Source: an uncultured Cloacibacillus sp. (GTDB lineage Bacteria > Synergistota > Synergistia > Synergistales > Synergistaceae). From it: DNA of 5,539 bases. The notes below the pieces were generated by a model, which had not been told where the DNA came from, made no database searches, and saw nothing but the letters and a program-made list of their open reading frames with translations. How positions within the stretch are numbered: position 1 is the first letter of the stretch; each line of letters begins with the position of its first letter. This document shows, piece after piece, positions 1 through 5,539 of this stretch. Both the position numbers and the translations under genes were made by a program. The stretch is taken from assembly GCA_934511335.1 (NCBI GenBank), contig CAKSWL010000159.1:1-5539 (forward strand), written 5' to 3'.

Positions 1-611
1 GCCCCGACCTGGGCGTCAGCCGTACGCCCGCGCGGCCCGTCGACATCCCCGCGCGGCCCGACTGGACCGCGACCGTCGACCCGGCGAGCGTCCTCGGACG
101 CATCGCGCCTGACAGCGCAAAGACGCCGCCGGAGGCGATCCCCGAGGCTCCCGTGCCGCAGCAGCGGAAAGAGGCCGATTCGGAGATAGTAGTGGAGGGG
201 GCCCAAGGCGTGCTGGTTACCCTTGCGCAATGCTGCCGGCCGATACCGGGCGACCCGATCGTCGGCGTCGTCACGCAGAGCCGCGGCATCTCCGTACACC
301 GGCGGGACTGCGCGAATATCGAAAAGACGAACCCCGCCAAACATGTCGCTGTATCGTGGGGCAGGCCGAAGGACACCCGCTACACGGCGCGCATAAAGGT
401 CGAAGGAGTGGAAAAACAGTCTCTGCTTGCGGATATCGTCCAGACGATAGCGCTGATGGACGGACTGATCTCCAACGTGAAGGCAAGCGTCGTCAACAAC
501 ACCCGCACGCGGGTGGTGGCGGACCTGCAGGTGAAAGACCTTGAGCACCTTTACAGGATAATCGCGAAGCTCAATAATATCTCTGGAATACTGGAAATCA
601 CCAGGGGGTAG
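1..611 (+). CDS. relA: RelA/SpoT-family (p)ppGpp synthetase/hydrolase, 3' part only (zinc-finger and ACT domains)
   Basis: This is the C-terminal 202 residues of a long Rel/SpoT enzyme, which makes and/or degrades (p)ppGpp in the stringent response; its catalytic and TGS domains lie upstream of the window. The frame is open from base 3, so the GTG at 153 is an internal valine codon and not a start. Visible residues 1-60 form a proline-rich linker (12 Pro in 60). Residues 69-105 are the zinc-finger/RIS domain: a Cys-Cys pair (77-78) followed by His99 and Cys103 in a VHRRDC context. Residues 128-202 are the ACT domain, which in this family helps sense ribosome or amino-acid state. The gene stops 7 nt before dtd, the usual order in Firmicutes-like genomes. 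Whether the enzyme is a bifunctional Rel or a synthetase-only RelA cannot be told from this part. The linker is oddly GC-rich (83% over bases 1-60) against about 38% near the 3' end. Confidence 0.93.
   Translation, partial: PDLGVSRTPARPVDIPARPDWTATVDPASVLGRIAPDSAKTPPEAIPEAPVPQQRKEADSEIVVEGAQGVLVTLAQCCRPIPGDPIVGVVTQSRGISVHRRDCANIEKTNPAKHVAVSWGRPKDTRYTARIKVEGVEKQSLLADIVQTIALMDGLISNVKASVVNNTRTRVVADLQVKDLEHLYRIIAKLNNISGILEITRG
27..60 (+). repeat. 13-bp direct repeat within the relA linker
   Basis: The 13-mer CCCGCGCGGCCCG occurs at 27-39 and again at 48-60, a period of 21 bp. The copies are in the same reading frame, so each encodes Pro-Ala-Arg-Pro (PARPVDI then PARPDWT). It probably reflects a small in-frame duplication in a low-complexity linker; no regulatory role is evident. 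Confidence 0.6.
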
Positions 612-618
612 AAAAAAG

Positions 619-1062
619 ATGAAGGCGCTGTTGCAGAGAGTCTCCTCTTCCAAAGTTTCCGTAGAGGGCGCCGTCGTCGGCGAAATAGGCCGCGGCATTA
701 CGGTGTTGCTGGGCGTCGTGCCCGAGGACACGCAGCGGGATATCGACTGGCTGGCGGAAAAAATCGTCAATCTTCGCATCTTTGACGACGAAGATGGTAA
801 AATGAACCTTTCAGTCTCCGATATAAAGGGCGGGCTCCTTGTGGTCTCCCAGTTCACACTTTGCGGAGAGTGCAGAAAGGGCCGCCGGCCGTCGTGGGCG
901 AAGGCGGCGGCGCCTGAGTTTGCCAACGAGATGTACCTCAGATTTATCGAAGCGGTGAAAAAAGAGGGGATCCCCGTCGCCCACGGCCAGTTTCAGGCAT
1001 ATATGGCCGTGGATATACAAAATGACGGACCGGTTACCTTGATGATAGATACCAAGGAGTGA
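619..1062 (+). CDS. dtd: D-aminoacyl-tRNA deacylase
   Basis: DTD hydrolyses the ester bond of D-amino acids (and glycine mischarged on tRNA-Ala) from tRNA, a cytoplasmic chiral proofreading step. The product is 147 residues, the normal family length (about 145), and collinear with known DTDs from the first residue. It has Arg7 in the QRV N-terminal motif, the SQFTL motif at 77-81, the CRKGRRPS segment at 85-92, and the cross-subunit Gly-cisPro motif as NDGPVT at 135-140, which forms the chiral selection site in the homodimer. The ATG at 619 follows an AGGGGG ribosome-binding site at 603-608 that overlaps the end of relA, so the two genes are likely translated from one transcript. Position 122 is His where many homologues have Thr (TGxF), a small variation. 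No other assignment is plausible. Confidence 0.96.
   Translation: MKALLQRVSSSKVSVEGAVVGEIGRGITVLLGVVPEDTQRDIDWLAEKIVNLRIFDDEDGKMNLSVSDIKGGLLVVSQFTLCGECRKGRRPSWAKAAAPEFANEMYLRFIEAVKKEGIPVAHGQFQAYMAVDIQNDGPVTLMIDTKE
1054..1059 (+). promoter_or_regulatory. Ribosome-binding site that sets the start of the MBL-fold hydrolase
   Basis: AAGGAG lies at the very end of dtd, 8 nt before the ATG at 1068. A GTG at 1059 is in the same frame but overlaps this Shine-Dalgarno sequence and has no site of its own, so 1068 is the better start. Confidence 0.8.
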
Positions 1063-1067
1063 ATTGT

Positions 1068-1697
1068 ATGAATATTAAAAGATTTCCCCTGGGCATGTTA
1101 TGGACGAACTGTTACCTGATATGGGACGACGCCGGAGACGGTTTTGTCGTCGACCCCGGCGGCCCCGCGAAGGAGGTGGAGGATTTTATCCGCAGCCACG
1201 ACATAAGAGTGTACTGGATAATCCTCACCCACGGACACAGCGACCATATCGGCGGCATCTCCGACCTGCGCAACCTCTCGGAAAACGGCGTGGCGATCCA
1301 CAGCGAGGACGCTGAGTGCCTGACGAGCGCGAGCAAAAACCTCTCGACCTATATGGGCAAGACGGTGGAACTACCCTCCGCGGATAAGCTTCTTAAAGAA
1401 GGCGACCGGCTGAAGGTGGGCGAGATGACGCTCGACGTGATCCATACGCCGGGACATACGCAGGGAGGGATATGTATCGTAGTCACCGACGGCGACGAAC
1501 AGATACTGATATCCGGCGACACGCTCTTTGCGCGCTCGATAGGCAGAAGCGACCTCCCTGGAGGCGATGAGGACGTTCTCATCGAATCACTCAAAAAGCT
1601 GGACGGACTGCCCGATAAGCTGAGAGTATTTCCCGGGCACGGCCCGGAGACGACCATCGGGGCGGAGAAGCAGTATAATCCCTACTGGCCCAGATAA
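1068..1697 (+). CDS. Metallo-beta-lactamase-fold hydrolase (YcbL/YqgX, glyoxalase II-like)
   Basis: The product is 209 residues, matching the short YcbL/YqgX-type members (about 210). These are cytoplasmic zinc hydrolases related to glyoxalase II, some of which hydrolyse S-lactoylglutathione or other thioesters in vitro; the substrate here is unknown. All metal ligands of the fold are visible: THGHSDH at 54-60 (His55, His57, Asp59, His60), His130 in HTPGHT, the bridging Asp151 in SGDTLF, and His191 in FPGHGP. The N-terminal strand motif TNCYLI (13-18) and VVDPGG (27-32) are also typical. The long C-terminal tRNA-, DNA- or glutathione-binding additions of larger relatives are absent. The gene sits 5 nt after dtd, a common pairing, and 9 nt before radC. 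With no sign of glutathione metabolism in the window, I would not call it glyoxalase II. Confidence 0.9.
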   Translation: MNIKRFPLGMLWTNCYLIWDDAGDGFVVDPGGPAKEVEDFIRSHDIRVYWIILTHGHSDHIGGISDLRNLSENGVAIHSEDAECLTSASKNLSTYMGKTVELPSADKLLKEGDRLKVGEMTLDVIHTPGHTQGGICIVVTDGDEQILISGDTLFARSIGRSDLPGGDEDVLIESLKKLDGLPDKLRVFPGHGPETTIGAEKQYNPYWPR

Positions 1698-1706
1698 GGC
1701 CCGGCG

Positions 1707-2441
1707 ATGGATTTCTCGCAACTTCCGCATTGCGAACGGCCGCGGGAAAAACTCATCAAATACGGCCCCGAATCGCTCACCGTAGCCGAGCTTCTCGCCA
1801 TCCTCCTGAGGACGGGCAGAAAGGGCGAGGACGTGGCGGCGCTTTCGCTGGGATTGCTGCAGCGCATGGGCGGCCTTGAGGGACTGGCGCGGGCCTCCAC
1901 CGCGGAGCTGATGCAGGAAAAGGGGCTGAAAGAGGCGAAAGCCGCCTCTCTCGCGGCGGCGCTTGAGCTGGGCAAACGCATGGTGCTCATGAAGAGCGCA
2001 AAAAGCGCGGACTGGCGCGACGCCCTGCTCTCTAAGGCCTTTGACACGAAGTATATGGAGCGGGAATCTATCTTCGCGCTCTTTCTCAACGCGAAGGAGC
2101 AGGTGATCGGGGAATCGGAGCTCTCCTTTGGCGGCATTTCGGGCGCTTACCTGGACATGCCGGTCTTTTTTCGGCAGGCGGTGAGGATCTCGGCGGCGAA
2201 GGTCGTCGTCTTGCATAACCATCCGGACGGCTGCCAAAGGCCGAGCCGCGAGGACGTTGCTCTTACGGAGTTTATGGAACAGGGGCTGCGCTTTCTGGGG
2301 ATGCGGCTCAAGGGCCACTATATCGCCGCGGACGGCGAACTCTTTCCCGTAAAGGGGGAGTCTTTGCCGGTCAACAGCTTGGAGGCGGCTGGCGAAATTT
2401 ACGGAAGAAACCAGAAAAAGTCAATTGAAAGCGGGGGCTAG
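1707..2441 (+). CDS. radC: RadC-family JAMM/MPN-domain protein (UPF0758), divergent
   Basis: The product is 244 residues, slightly longer than the usual 225-230 because of a polar C-terminal tail. Residues 1-92 are the RadC N-terminal region, with RPREKLIKYG at 11-20, AELLAILLRTG at 27-37 and a helix-hairpin-helix-like segment at 68-79. Residues 115-220 are the JAMM domain, with zinc ligands His170, His172 and Asp183 and the conserved Ser180. Glu120 is a candidate for the JAMM glutamate (inference from alignment by eye). The cellular role of RadC remains unsettled: the old DNA-repair label is doubtful, and the fold suggests a peptidase or isopeptidase. Several flanking motifs are altered: the hairpin Gly-Ile-Gly is Gly-Leu-Lys (73-75), HPRE(V/I)F is DMPVFF (150-155), DHxI is GHYI (203-206), and the late Ser is Pro214. 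Its position just before mreB is classic. The ATG at 1707 follows AAGG at 1696-1699. Confidence 0.9.
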   Translation: MDFSQLPHCERPREKLIKYGPESLTVAELLAILLRTGRKGEDVAALSLGLLQRMGGLEGLARASTAELMQEKGLKEAKAASLAAALELGKRMVLMKSAKSADWRDALLSKAFDTKYMERESIFALFLNAKEQVIGESELSFGGISGAYLDMPVFFRQAVRISAAKVVVLHNHPDGCQRPSREDVALTEFMEQGLRFLGMRLKGHYIAADGELFPVKGESLPVNSLEAAGEIYGRNQKKSIESGG

Positions 2442-2446
2442 TTTTG
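2433..2446 (+). promoter_or_regulatory. Ribosome-binding site and TTG start of mreB
   Basis: A GGGGG run at 2433-2437, inside the last codons of radC, lies 6 nt before TTG at 2444. The frame has a TGA at 2426-2428 and no ATG or GTG between it and the TTG, and the next Met codon lies well past the conserved phosphate-1 loop. The TTG start is therefore effectively forced. The spacing to the radC stop (2 nt) suggests translational coupling. Confidence 0.75.
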
Positions 2447-3499
2447 TTCAGTTTCAGACCCAACCTCTTTAACCACGAGATAGGTATAGATATTGGGACG
2501 GTAAATACGGTCATCTATGTAAAATCAAAGGGCGTCGTCATCAACGAACCCTCCGTCATCGCGGTGCGCAACCTCGGACGCAAGGGACAAAAGGAGATCA
2601 TCGCCTTCGGCGCCGCCGCGAAAAAGATGGTGGGACGTACGCCGCAGGGGATCACGACGGTGCGGCCACTCTCGCACGGCGTCATCGCAGACTTTGAGAT
2701 GACGCAGCATATGATCCGCCATTACATGGCTCAGGCTACGGCCTCTGGCGGCCTCTTCTCTCATCCGCGCGTCGCCGTCTGCGTGCCCGCGAGCGTCACC
2801 GAGGTGGAAAAGCGCGCCGTCGTTGAGGTGACCTTAGCCGCGGGGGCCAAAGAGGCCTTCGTCGTGGAGGAGCCGCTCGCCGCGGCGGTGGGCATCGGAT
2901 TGCCGATCGACGAAGCGCAGGGCAACATGGTCGTCAACATGGGCGGCGGCACCTGCGAGGTGGCGGTGCTCTCCCTCGGAGGGATCGTCATCAATCAGTC
3001 CGTCCGGGTGGCGGGCGACGCTCTCGACGAGGCGATAATTTCGATGCTGCGCCAGAATTACACCCTAGCCATCGGCGAAAGCACGGCGGAAGAGATAAAG
3101 ATCGCAATCGGCTCCGTGGTCCCTCTGGAGCAGGAGCTCAAGATGGACGTCAAAGGGCGCGACCTTGTGGACGGGCTGCCGAAGGTGGTGAGCATCCGCT
3201 CGGAAGAGGTCCGCGAGGCGATAGAGCCGATTGTGACGCAGATAGAGGATACGATTCGTTCGACCATCGAACGGACGCCGCCTGAGCTTGTGCGTGATAT
3301 CGTCGACCAGGGGATCGTCCTCTCCGGAGGCACGGCCAATCTTCGCGGGCTCAACATCCGCTTTGCCGACGTCCTGAACGTCCCGATACACATCGCGGAA
3401 CAGCCTGTCTTCTCCGTGGCCTTGGGCCTCGGCAAGATACTTGAGATGCCGCAGGATAAAAACCGGCTCTCTATCACCGTCGAGAAACAGGGCGTTTAA
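2444..3499 (+). CDS. mreB: Rod shape-determining actin-like ATPase MreB, with altered nucleotide-site motifs
   Basis: MreB is a bacterial actin that forms membrane-bound filaments beneath the inner membrane and guides the MreC-MreD-RodA-PBP2 wall synthase. At 351 residues it has normal length (335-350). The N-terminal MFSFRPNLF is hydrophobic and basic, fitting membrane attachment. Phosphate-1 is intact (DIGTVNT, 16-22), as are KMVGRTP (61-67), RPLSHGVIADF (74-84) and EEPLAAAVG (142-150), which carries the presumed catalytic Glu. Three nucleotide-site motifs are unusual. Phosphate-2, normally DIGGGT, reads NMGGGT at 165-170. The adenosine motif, normally TGGGALLRG, reads SGGTANLRG at 294-302. 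The late VARG motif is VALG at 325-328. RVGGD is RVAGD at 188-192. The family call is secure from overall collinearity and the mreCD context; whether it hydrolyses ATP normally is open. The start is TTG at 2444, 2 nt after radC. Confidence 0.95.
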   Translation: MFSFRPNLFNHEIGIDIGTVNTVIYVKSKGVVINEPSVIAVRNLGRKGQKEIIAFGAAAKKMVGRTPQGITTVRPLSHGVIADFEMTQHMIRHYMAQATASGGLFSHPRVAVCVPASVTEVEKRAVVEVTLAAGAKEAFVVEEPLAAAVGIGLPIDEAQGNMVVNMGGGTCEVAVLSLGGIVINQSVRVAGDALDEAIISMLRQNYTLAIGESTAEEIKIAIGSVVPLEQELKMDVKGRDLVDGLPKVVSIRSEEVREAIEPIVTQIEDTIRSTIERTPPELVRDIVDQGIVLSGGTANLRGLNIRFADVLNVPIHIAEQPVFSVALGLGKILEMPQDKNRLSITVEKQGV

Positions 3500-3508
3500 G
3501 GGGCGGGA
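3498..3508 (+). promoter_or_regulatory. Ribosome-binding region that sets the mreC start
   Basis: A purine-rich stretch (AAGGGGCGGGA) starts on the mreB stop codon, and its GGGA end lies 7 nt before ATG 3516. An earlier in-frame ATG at 3441 would overlap mreB by 59 nt and add 25 basic residues read out of frame from mreB, so 3516 is preferred. Confidence 0.65.
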
Positions 3509-3515
3509 TCAATCG

Positions 3516-4301
3516 ATGCAGCTTCTGGGCAGGGAAAGCCGTCCATGGCTCAGCGGAGTCGTATCCGTTCTCGCCGGGGTGGGGATCCTGCTTTTTATGA
3601 CCGCAGTGCCGGCTGCGAAATATATGACCGTCGAATGGGTGAACGCAGCTCTCACTTATCCTGAGAAGCCGGTGCTCTACGTGCGCAATCTCGTCAAGCT
3701 CAGCGGGAACTGGGTGCTTGAACGGGCGAGCCTCAACGAGCGCGTCGAACGCCTAGAACTTAAAAACCAGGCGCTGGCGGAAGCTCTTCAGCGCGCGGGG
3801 ATCAAAGAACCCGCGCCGAAAGAGGCCTACATCCGCGCCGTCGTCACCCTGCGCTATCCCCAGGATTGGTGGCAGGAGTTCCGCATCGATAAAGGGACGC
3901 GCAGCGGCGTGATGGAAAAGGCCGCCGTCACCTCCGACGGCTATCTCGTCGGGCGCGTCACGCGGGTCGGCGAGAGCTATGCCTGGGTCGAGCTCATCAC
4001 CTCCTCTTCCTTCCTGCTTGCGGCGGCTGTGGATCAGACCCGCGACCTTGGCGTCGTCAACGGAGACGACTTCGGCCACCTCAAACTGCTTTATATACCG
4101 GAAGAGCGCAAACTGAAGCGGGGCATGACGATCTCGACCTCGCTGATGAGCGACCTCATCCCCCCCGGCCTGCCGATCGGGACGATAATCGACATTGATG
4201 AAAACAAAGAGGGCTATACAGAGATGAAACTCAGCGCCGGCGCGCACCTCACGCAGCTGTACAACGTCGAGGTCTTCACGGGGCGGGGAGCGGCGAAATG
4301 A
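3516..4301 (+). CDS. mreC: Rod shape-determining protein MreC
   Basis: MreC is a bitopic membrane protein whose periplasmic domain binds and activates PBP2 in the elongasome. From ATG 3516 the product is 261 residues, at the short end of the family. It has a short cytoplasmic N-terminus, one membrane helix at about 11-34, a predicted coiled coil at about 67-94 rich in Leu, Glu and Arg, and then the paired beta-barrel domain at about 105-256. Typical MreC positions in that domain are the DWWQEFRIDKGTRSGV segment (117-132), DGYLVGRV (141-148), and near the end IPPGLPIGTI (215-224). It lacks the long low-complexity C-terminal tail of some homologues. It lies 16 nt after mreB, the largest gap in the window, and its stop codon overlaps the start of mreD. 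The order mreB-mreC-mreD-PBP2 supports the call independently. Confidence 0.95.
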   Translation: MQLLGRESRPWLSGVVSVLAGVGILLFMTAVPAAKYMTVEWVNAALTYPEKPVLYVRNLVKLSGNWVLERASLNERVERLELKNQALAEALQRAGIKEPAPKEAYIRAVVTLRYPQDWWQEFRIDKGTRSGVMEKAAVTSDGYLVGRVTRVGESYAWVELITSSSFLLAAAVDQTRDLGVVNGDDFGHLKLLYIPEERKLKRGMTISTSLMSDLIPPGLPIGTIIDIDENKEGYTEMKLSAGAHLTQLYNVEVFTGRGAAK

Positions 4302-4765
4302 CGCTGCTGCTCGTCATCTGGCTCTTACAGGATTTCGCGCAGCTGCTGCTGATGGGTATCTGCATAGTGCCAGACGCCTTTTTGCTGACGGCGCTGCTGA
4401 TGGCCCTGCTGCCGAATACCGCGAGGGAACGGCAGGTAAAACTGGTCTGGGCCGCCTTTGTCGGCGGTCTGATATGGGATCTGCGCTGGACCAATCTGCC
4501 GGGGCTCACCGCGGCGATCGGCGGCGGCGTCATCGCCCTCGCCTGTCTTCTATGGCAGAAGACGCCGGTCCAAGGGCGCACCTATGTCACCTTCACGATC
4601 ATGTCCGCGGGCTGCGAGCTGCTCTATGCGGGGATACACTTCTTCTTCTGGACCATCCCGAGCCAGACGGCGGTGCGCCAGTTCATCGTCCAGCAGCTGA
4701 TGGCGGTGCCGGTGATCGTATTCTTCTCGTGGCTCTTCTGGAAGGTATCCAGCCGGAATGGTTAG
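4298..4765 (+). CDS. mreD: Rod shape-determining membrane protein MreD
   Basis: MreD is a small polytopic inner-membrane partner of MreC in the lateral-wall synthesis complex; its biochemical role is not settled. The product is 155 residues, in the usual range (about 160-175). Around five or six hydrophobic segments can be seen: about 2-24, 27-39, 48-60, 68-86, 97-119 and 130-149. The weakly conserved family signatures are present: Pro-Asp before the second segment (PDAFLL, 25-30) and a GGLIWDL turn (56-62) followed by a glycine-rich segment. Sequence conservation in MreD is low, so position between mreC and the PBP2 gene carries much of the weight. The ATG at 4298 overlaps the mreC stop in an ATGA arrangement and has GGGGAG at 4285-4290 as ribosome-binding site, indicating translational coupling. 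Confidence 0.93.
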   Translation: MTLLLVIWLLQDFAQLLLMGICIVPDAFLLTALLMALLPNTARERQVKLVWAAFVGGLIWDLRWTNLPGLTAAIGGGVIALACLLWQKTPVQGRTYVTFTIMSAGCELLYAGIHFFFWTIPSQTAVRQFIVQQLMAVPVIVFFSWLFWKVSSRNG

Positions 4766-5539
4766 TTCGCAGTACTCAAAGTTTGACATCATGCGCCGCA
4801 TGCGCTTTTTGCAGACGGTGGTCTTTGTATCATTCATGCTGCTCGCAGCGGGACTCTTTTTCTTTCAGGTGGTGCAGGGAGACACCTACGTCAAGCTTGC
4901 CTCCCAGAACCGGCTGCGAATCCTGCGCATCCTGCCGCCGCGCGGCAGCATCGTCGACATCAACGGCGCGCCGCTTGCGGTCAACGTGCGGACCTTCAAC
5001 ATCAACGGCTATCCGATAGACCTTCAGCGGGAAGATAACGTAAAGTCGGTGACGGCCCTTCTGGTGCGCAACGGCATCCCGATGACGGAAGAAAAATTCC
5101 GCGAGCTTGTCGCAAAGCAGTACTCCGCCCCATACCGCGCGATAACCGTTGCCACGAATCTTACCTTCGCGCAGGTCGCGGAGATGATAATGGACCGGGA
5201 CTTCAAGAAGGTGCTCTTTTTGACGCCCGTCTGGCGGCGCACCTATCCCGCCGCGCAGTATGCCGCGCACATCGTCGGCTATGTCGCGGAGATCACTAAG
5301 GAGGAGCTTCAGGAGAAGGACGCCGAGATATACCGCGGCGGCGACATGATCGGCAAAAACGGGATCGAAGGCAAATATGAGGAGATCCTGCGCGGCGCCG
5401 CCGGCGAAGAGGTCATCGAGGTCGATTCGCGCGGACGGAAGCTGCGCAACATCAGCTACGTGAGGTCGACGAAGGGGGGCGACATGACGCTGACGATCGA
5501 TCTTGCCGCGCAGCGTTATGCGGCGGAGCTGATCGGAAA
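4758..5539 (+). CDS. mrdA: Penicillin-binding protein 2 (class B, elongation-specific transpeptidase), 5' part
   Basis: This frame stays open to the window end, giving 260 residues of a protein usually over 600. PBP2 cross-links peptidoglycan during cell elongation with RodA and the Mre proteins. Visible parts are a short cytoplasmic tail, one membrane anchor at about 17-40, and the N-terminal pedestal domain. Class B signatures are RGSIVDINGAPLAVN at 62-76, AHIVGYVAEI at 170-179, GKNGIEGKYEEILRG at 199-213, and GGDMTLTIDLAAQ at 240-252, the lead-in to the transpeptidase domain. The SxxK, SxN and KTG catalytic motifs lie beyond the window. The pedestal looks compact, with the membrane anchor and RG(S)I motif close together. 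ATG 4758 overlaps the end of mreD by 8 nt with only a weak site (AAGG, 4742-4745); ATGs at 4791 and 4800 are possible alternatives but would shorten the cytoplasmic tail. PBP2 is preferred over FtsI/PBP3 because of the mreD neighbour. Confidence 0.93.
   Translation, partial: MVSSQYSKFDIMRRMRFLQTVVFVSFMLLAAGLFFFQVVQGDTYVKLASQNRLRILRILPPRGSIVDINGAPLAVNVRTFNINGYPIDLQREDNVKSVTALLVRNGIPMTEEKFRELVAKQYSAPYRAITVATNLTFAQVAEMIMDRDFKKVLFLTPVWRRTYPAAQYAAHIVGYVAEITKEELQEKDAEIYRGGDMIGKNGIEGKYEEILRGAAGEEVIEVDSRGRKLRNISYVRSTKGGDMTLTIDLAAQRYAAELIG

Noticed and set aside
153..155. GTG as start of a small stand-alone 152-residue ACT/zinc-finger protein
   Set aside because: The frame is open upstream to the window edge and codes for a plausible linker, and no ribosome-binding site precedes the GTG. 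It is the end of a longer relA.
1633..1647. Perfect 6-bp GC hairpin with 3-nt loop (CCGGGC-ACG-GCCCGG) resembling a terminator stem
   Set aside because: It has no T-tract, lies within the MBL-fold gene, and encodes the conserved FPGHGPE metal-binding motif, so coding constraint explains it.
1587..2318. Long antisense open frame (243 codons) opposite radC
   Set aside because: It lies opposite a recognisable gene in GC-rich DNA, where such frames are common; its translation is rich in Arg, Leu and Pro with no family resemblance.
2491..2520. Promoter-like TTGGGA - 17 nt - TATGTA early in mreB
   Set aside because: It lies in codons for the conserved phosphate-1 region and just after, and would start transcription inside mreB; probably chance.
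3441..3515. Upstream ATG giving mreC 25 extra N-terminal residues
   Set aside because: It overlaps the conserved 3' end of mreB by 59 nt, and the extra residues are an out-of-frame reading; ATG 3516 has a ribosome-binding region and gives a normal MreC N-terminus.
3753..4247. Antisense open frame of 164 codons opposite mreC
   Set aside because: It mirrors the codon pattern of mreC and shows no recognisable motif or ribosome-binding site.
4474..5019. Same-strand open frame of 181 codons spanning the mreD/mrdA junction
   Set aside because: It is out of frame with both recognised genes, and its Arg/Ser/Cys-rich product resembles no family; both overlapped genes are well supported.

Overview
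This window is one densely packed gene block, with every gene on the + strand. It starts inside the 3' end of a RelA/SpoT homologue and ends inside a penicillin-binding protein 2 gene. Eight coding regions fill almost the whole length. The largest gap between genes is 16 nt, and several neighbours nearly abut or overlap. I see no RNA gene, mobile element, CRISPR array, convincing promoter or terminator.

Layout: (1) 1-611, C-terminal zinc-finger (RIS/ZFD) and ACT domains of a (p)ppGpp synthetase/hydrolase; (2) 619-1062, D-aminoacyl-tRNA deacylase (dtd); (3) 1068-1697, YcbL/YqgX-type metallo-beta-lactamase-fold hydrolase; (4) 1707-2441, RadC-family JAMM protein; (5) 2444-3499, mreB with a TTG start; (6) 3516-4301, mreC; (7) 4298-4765, mreD; (8) 4758-5539, start of the PBP2 gene (mrdA), cut off before the transpeptidase domain.

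Two well-known bacterial neighbourhoods are joined here. One is relA-dtd-MBL hydrolase, common in Firmicutes and relatives. The other is radC-mreBCD-PBP2, the rod-shape elongasome cluster. GC-rich sequence, rod-shape genes and this particular junction fit an anaerobic bacterium of the Synergistota (Cloacibacillus/Synergistes-like) or a deep Firmicutes lineage. That is inference from gene order and general sequence character, and I hold it with moderate to low confidence.

How the genes fit together: MreB, MreC, MreD and PBP2 form the core of the complex that directs lateral-wall peptidoglycan synthesis in rod-shaped cells. RelA and DTD both guard translation, one by sensing amino-acid starvation and the other by removing D-amino acids from tRNA. 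The close spacing suggests co-transcription, which would place growth-rate control, translation quality control and cell-wall elongation on one transcript.

No wholly new system is visible. The points most worth a second look are substitutions in otherwise recognisable proteins. MreB has Asn in place of the phosphate-2 Asp, plus further changes in its nucleotide-binding motifs. RadC keeps its zinc ligands but has lost several flanking family signatures. The RelA linker is proline-rich and extremely GC-rich.
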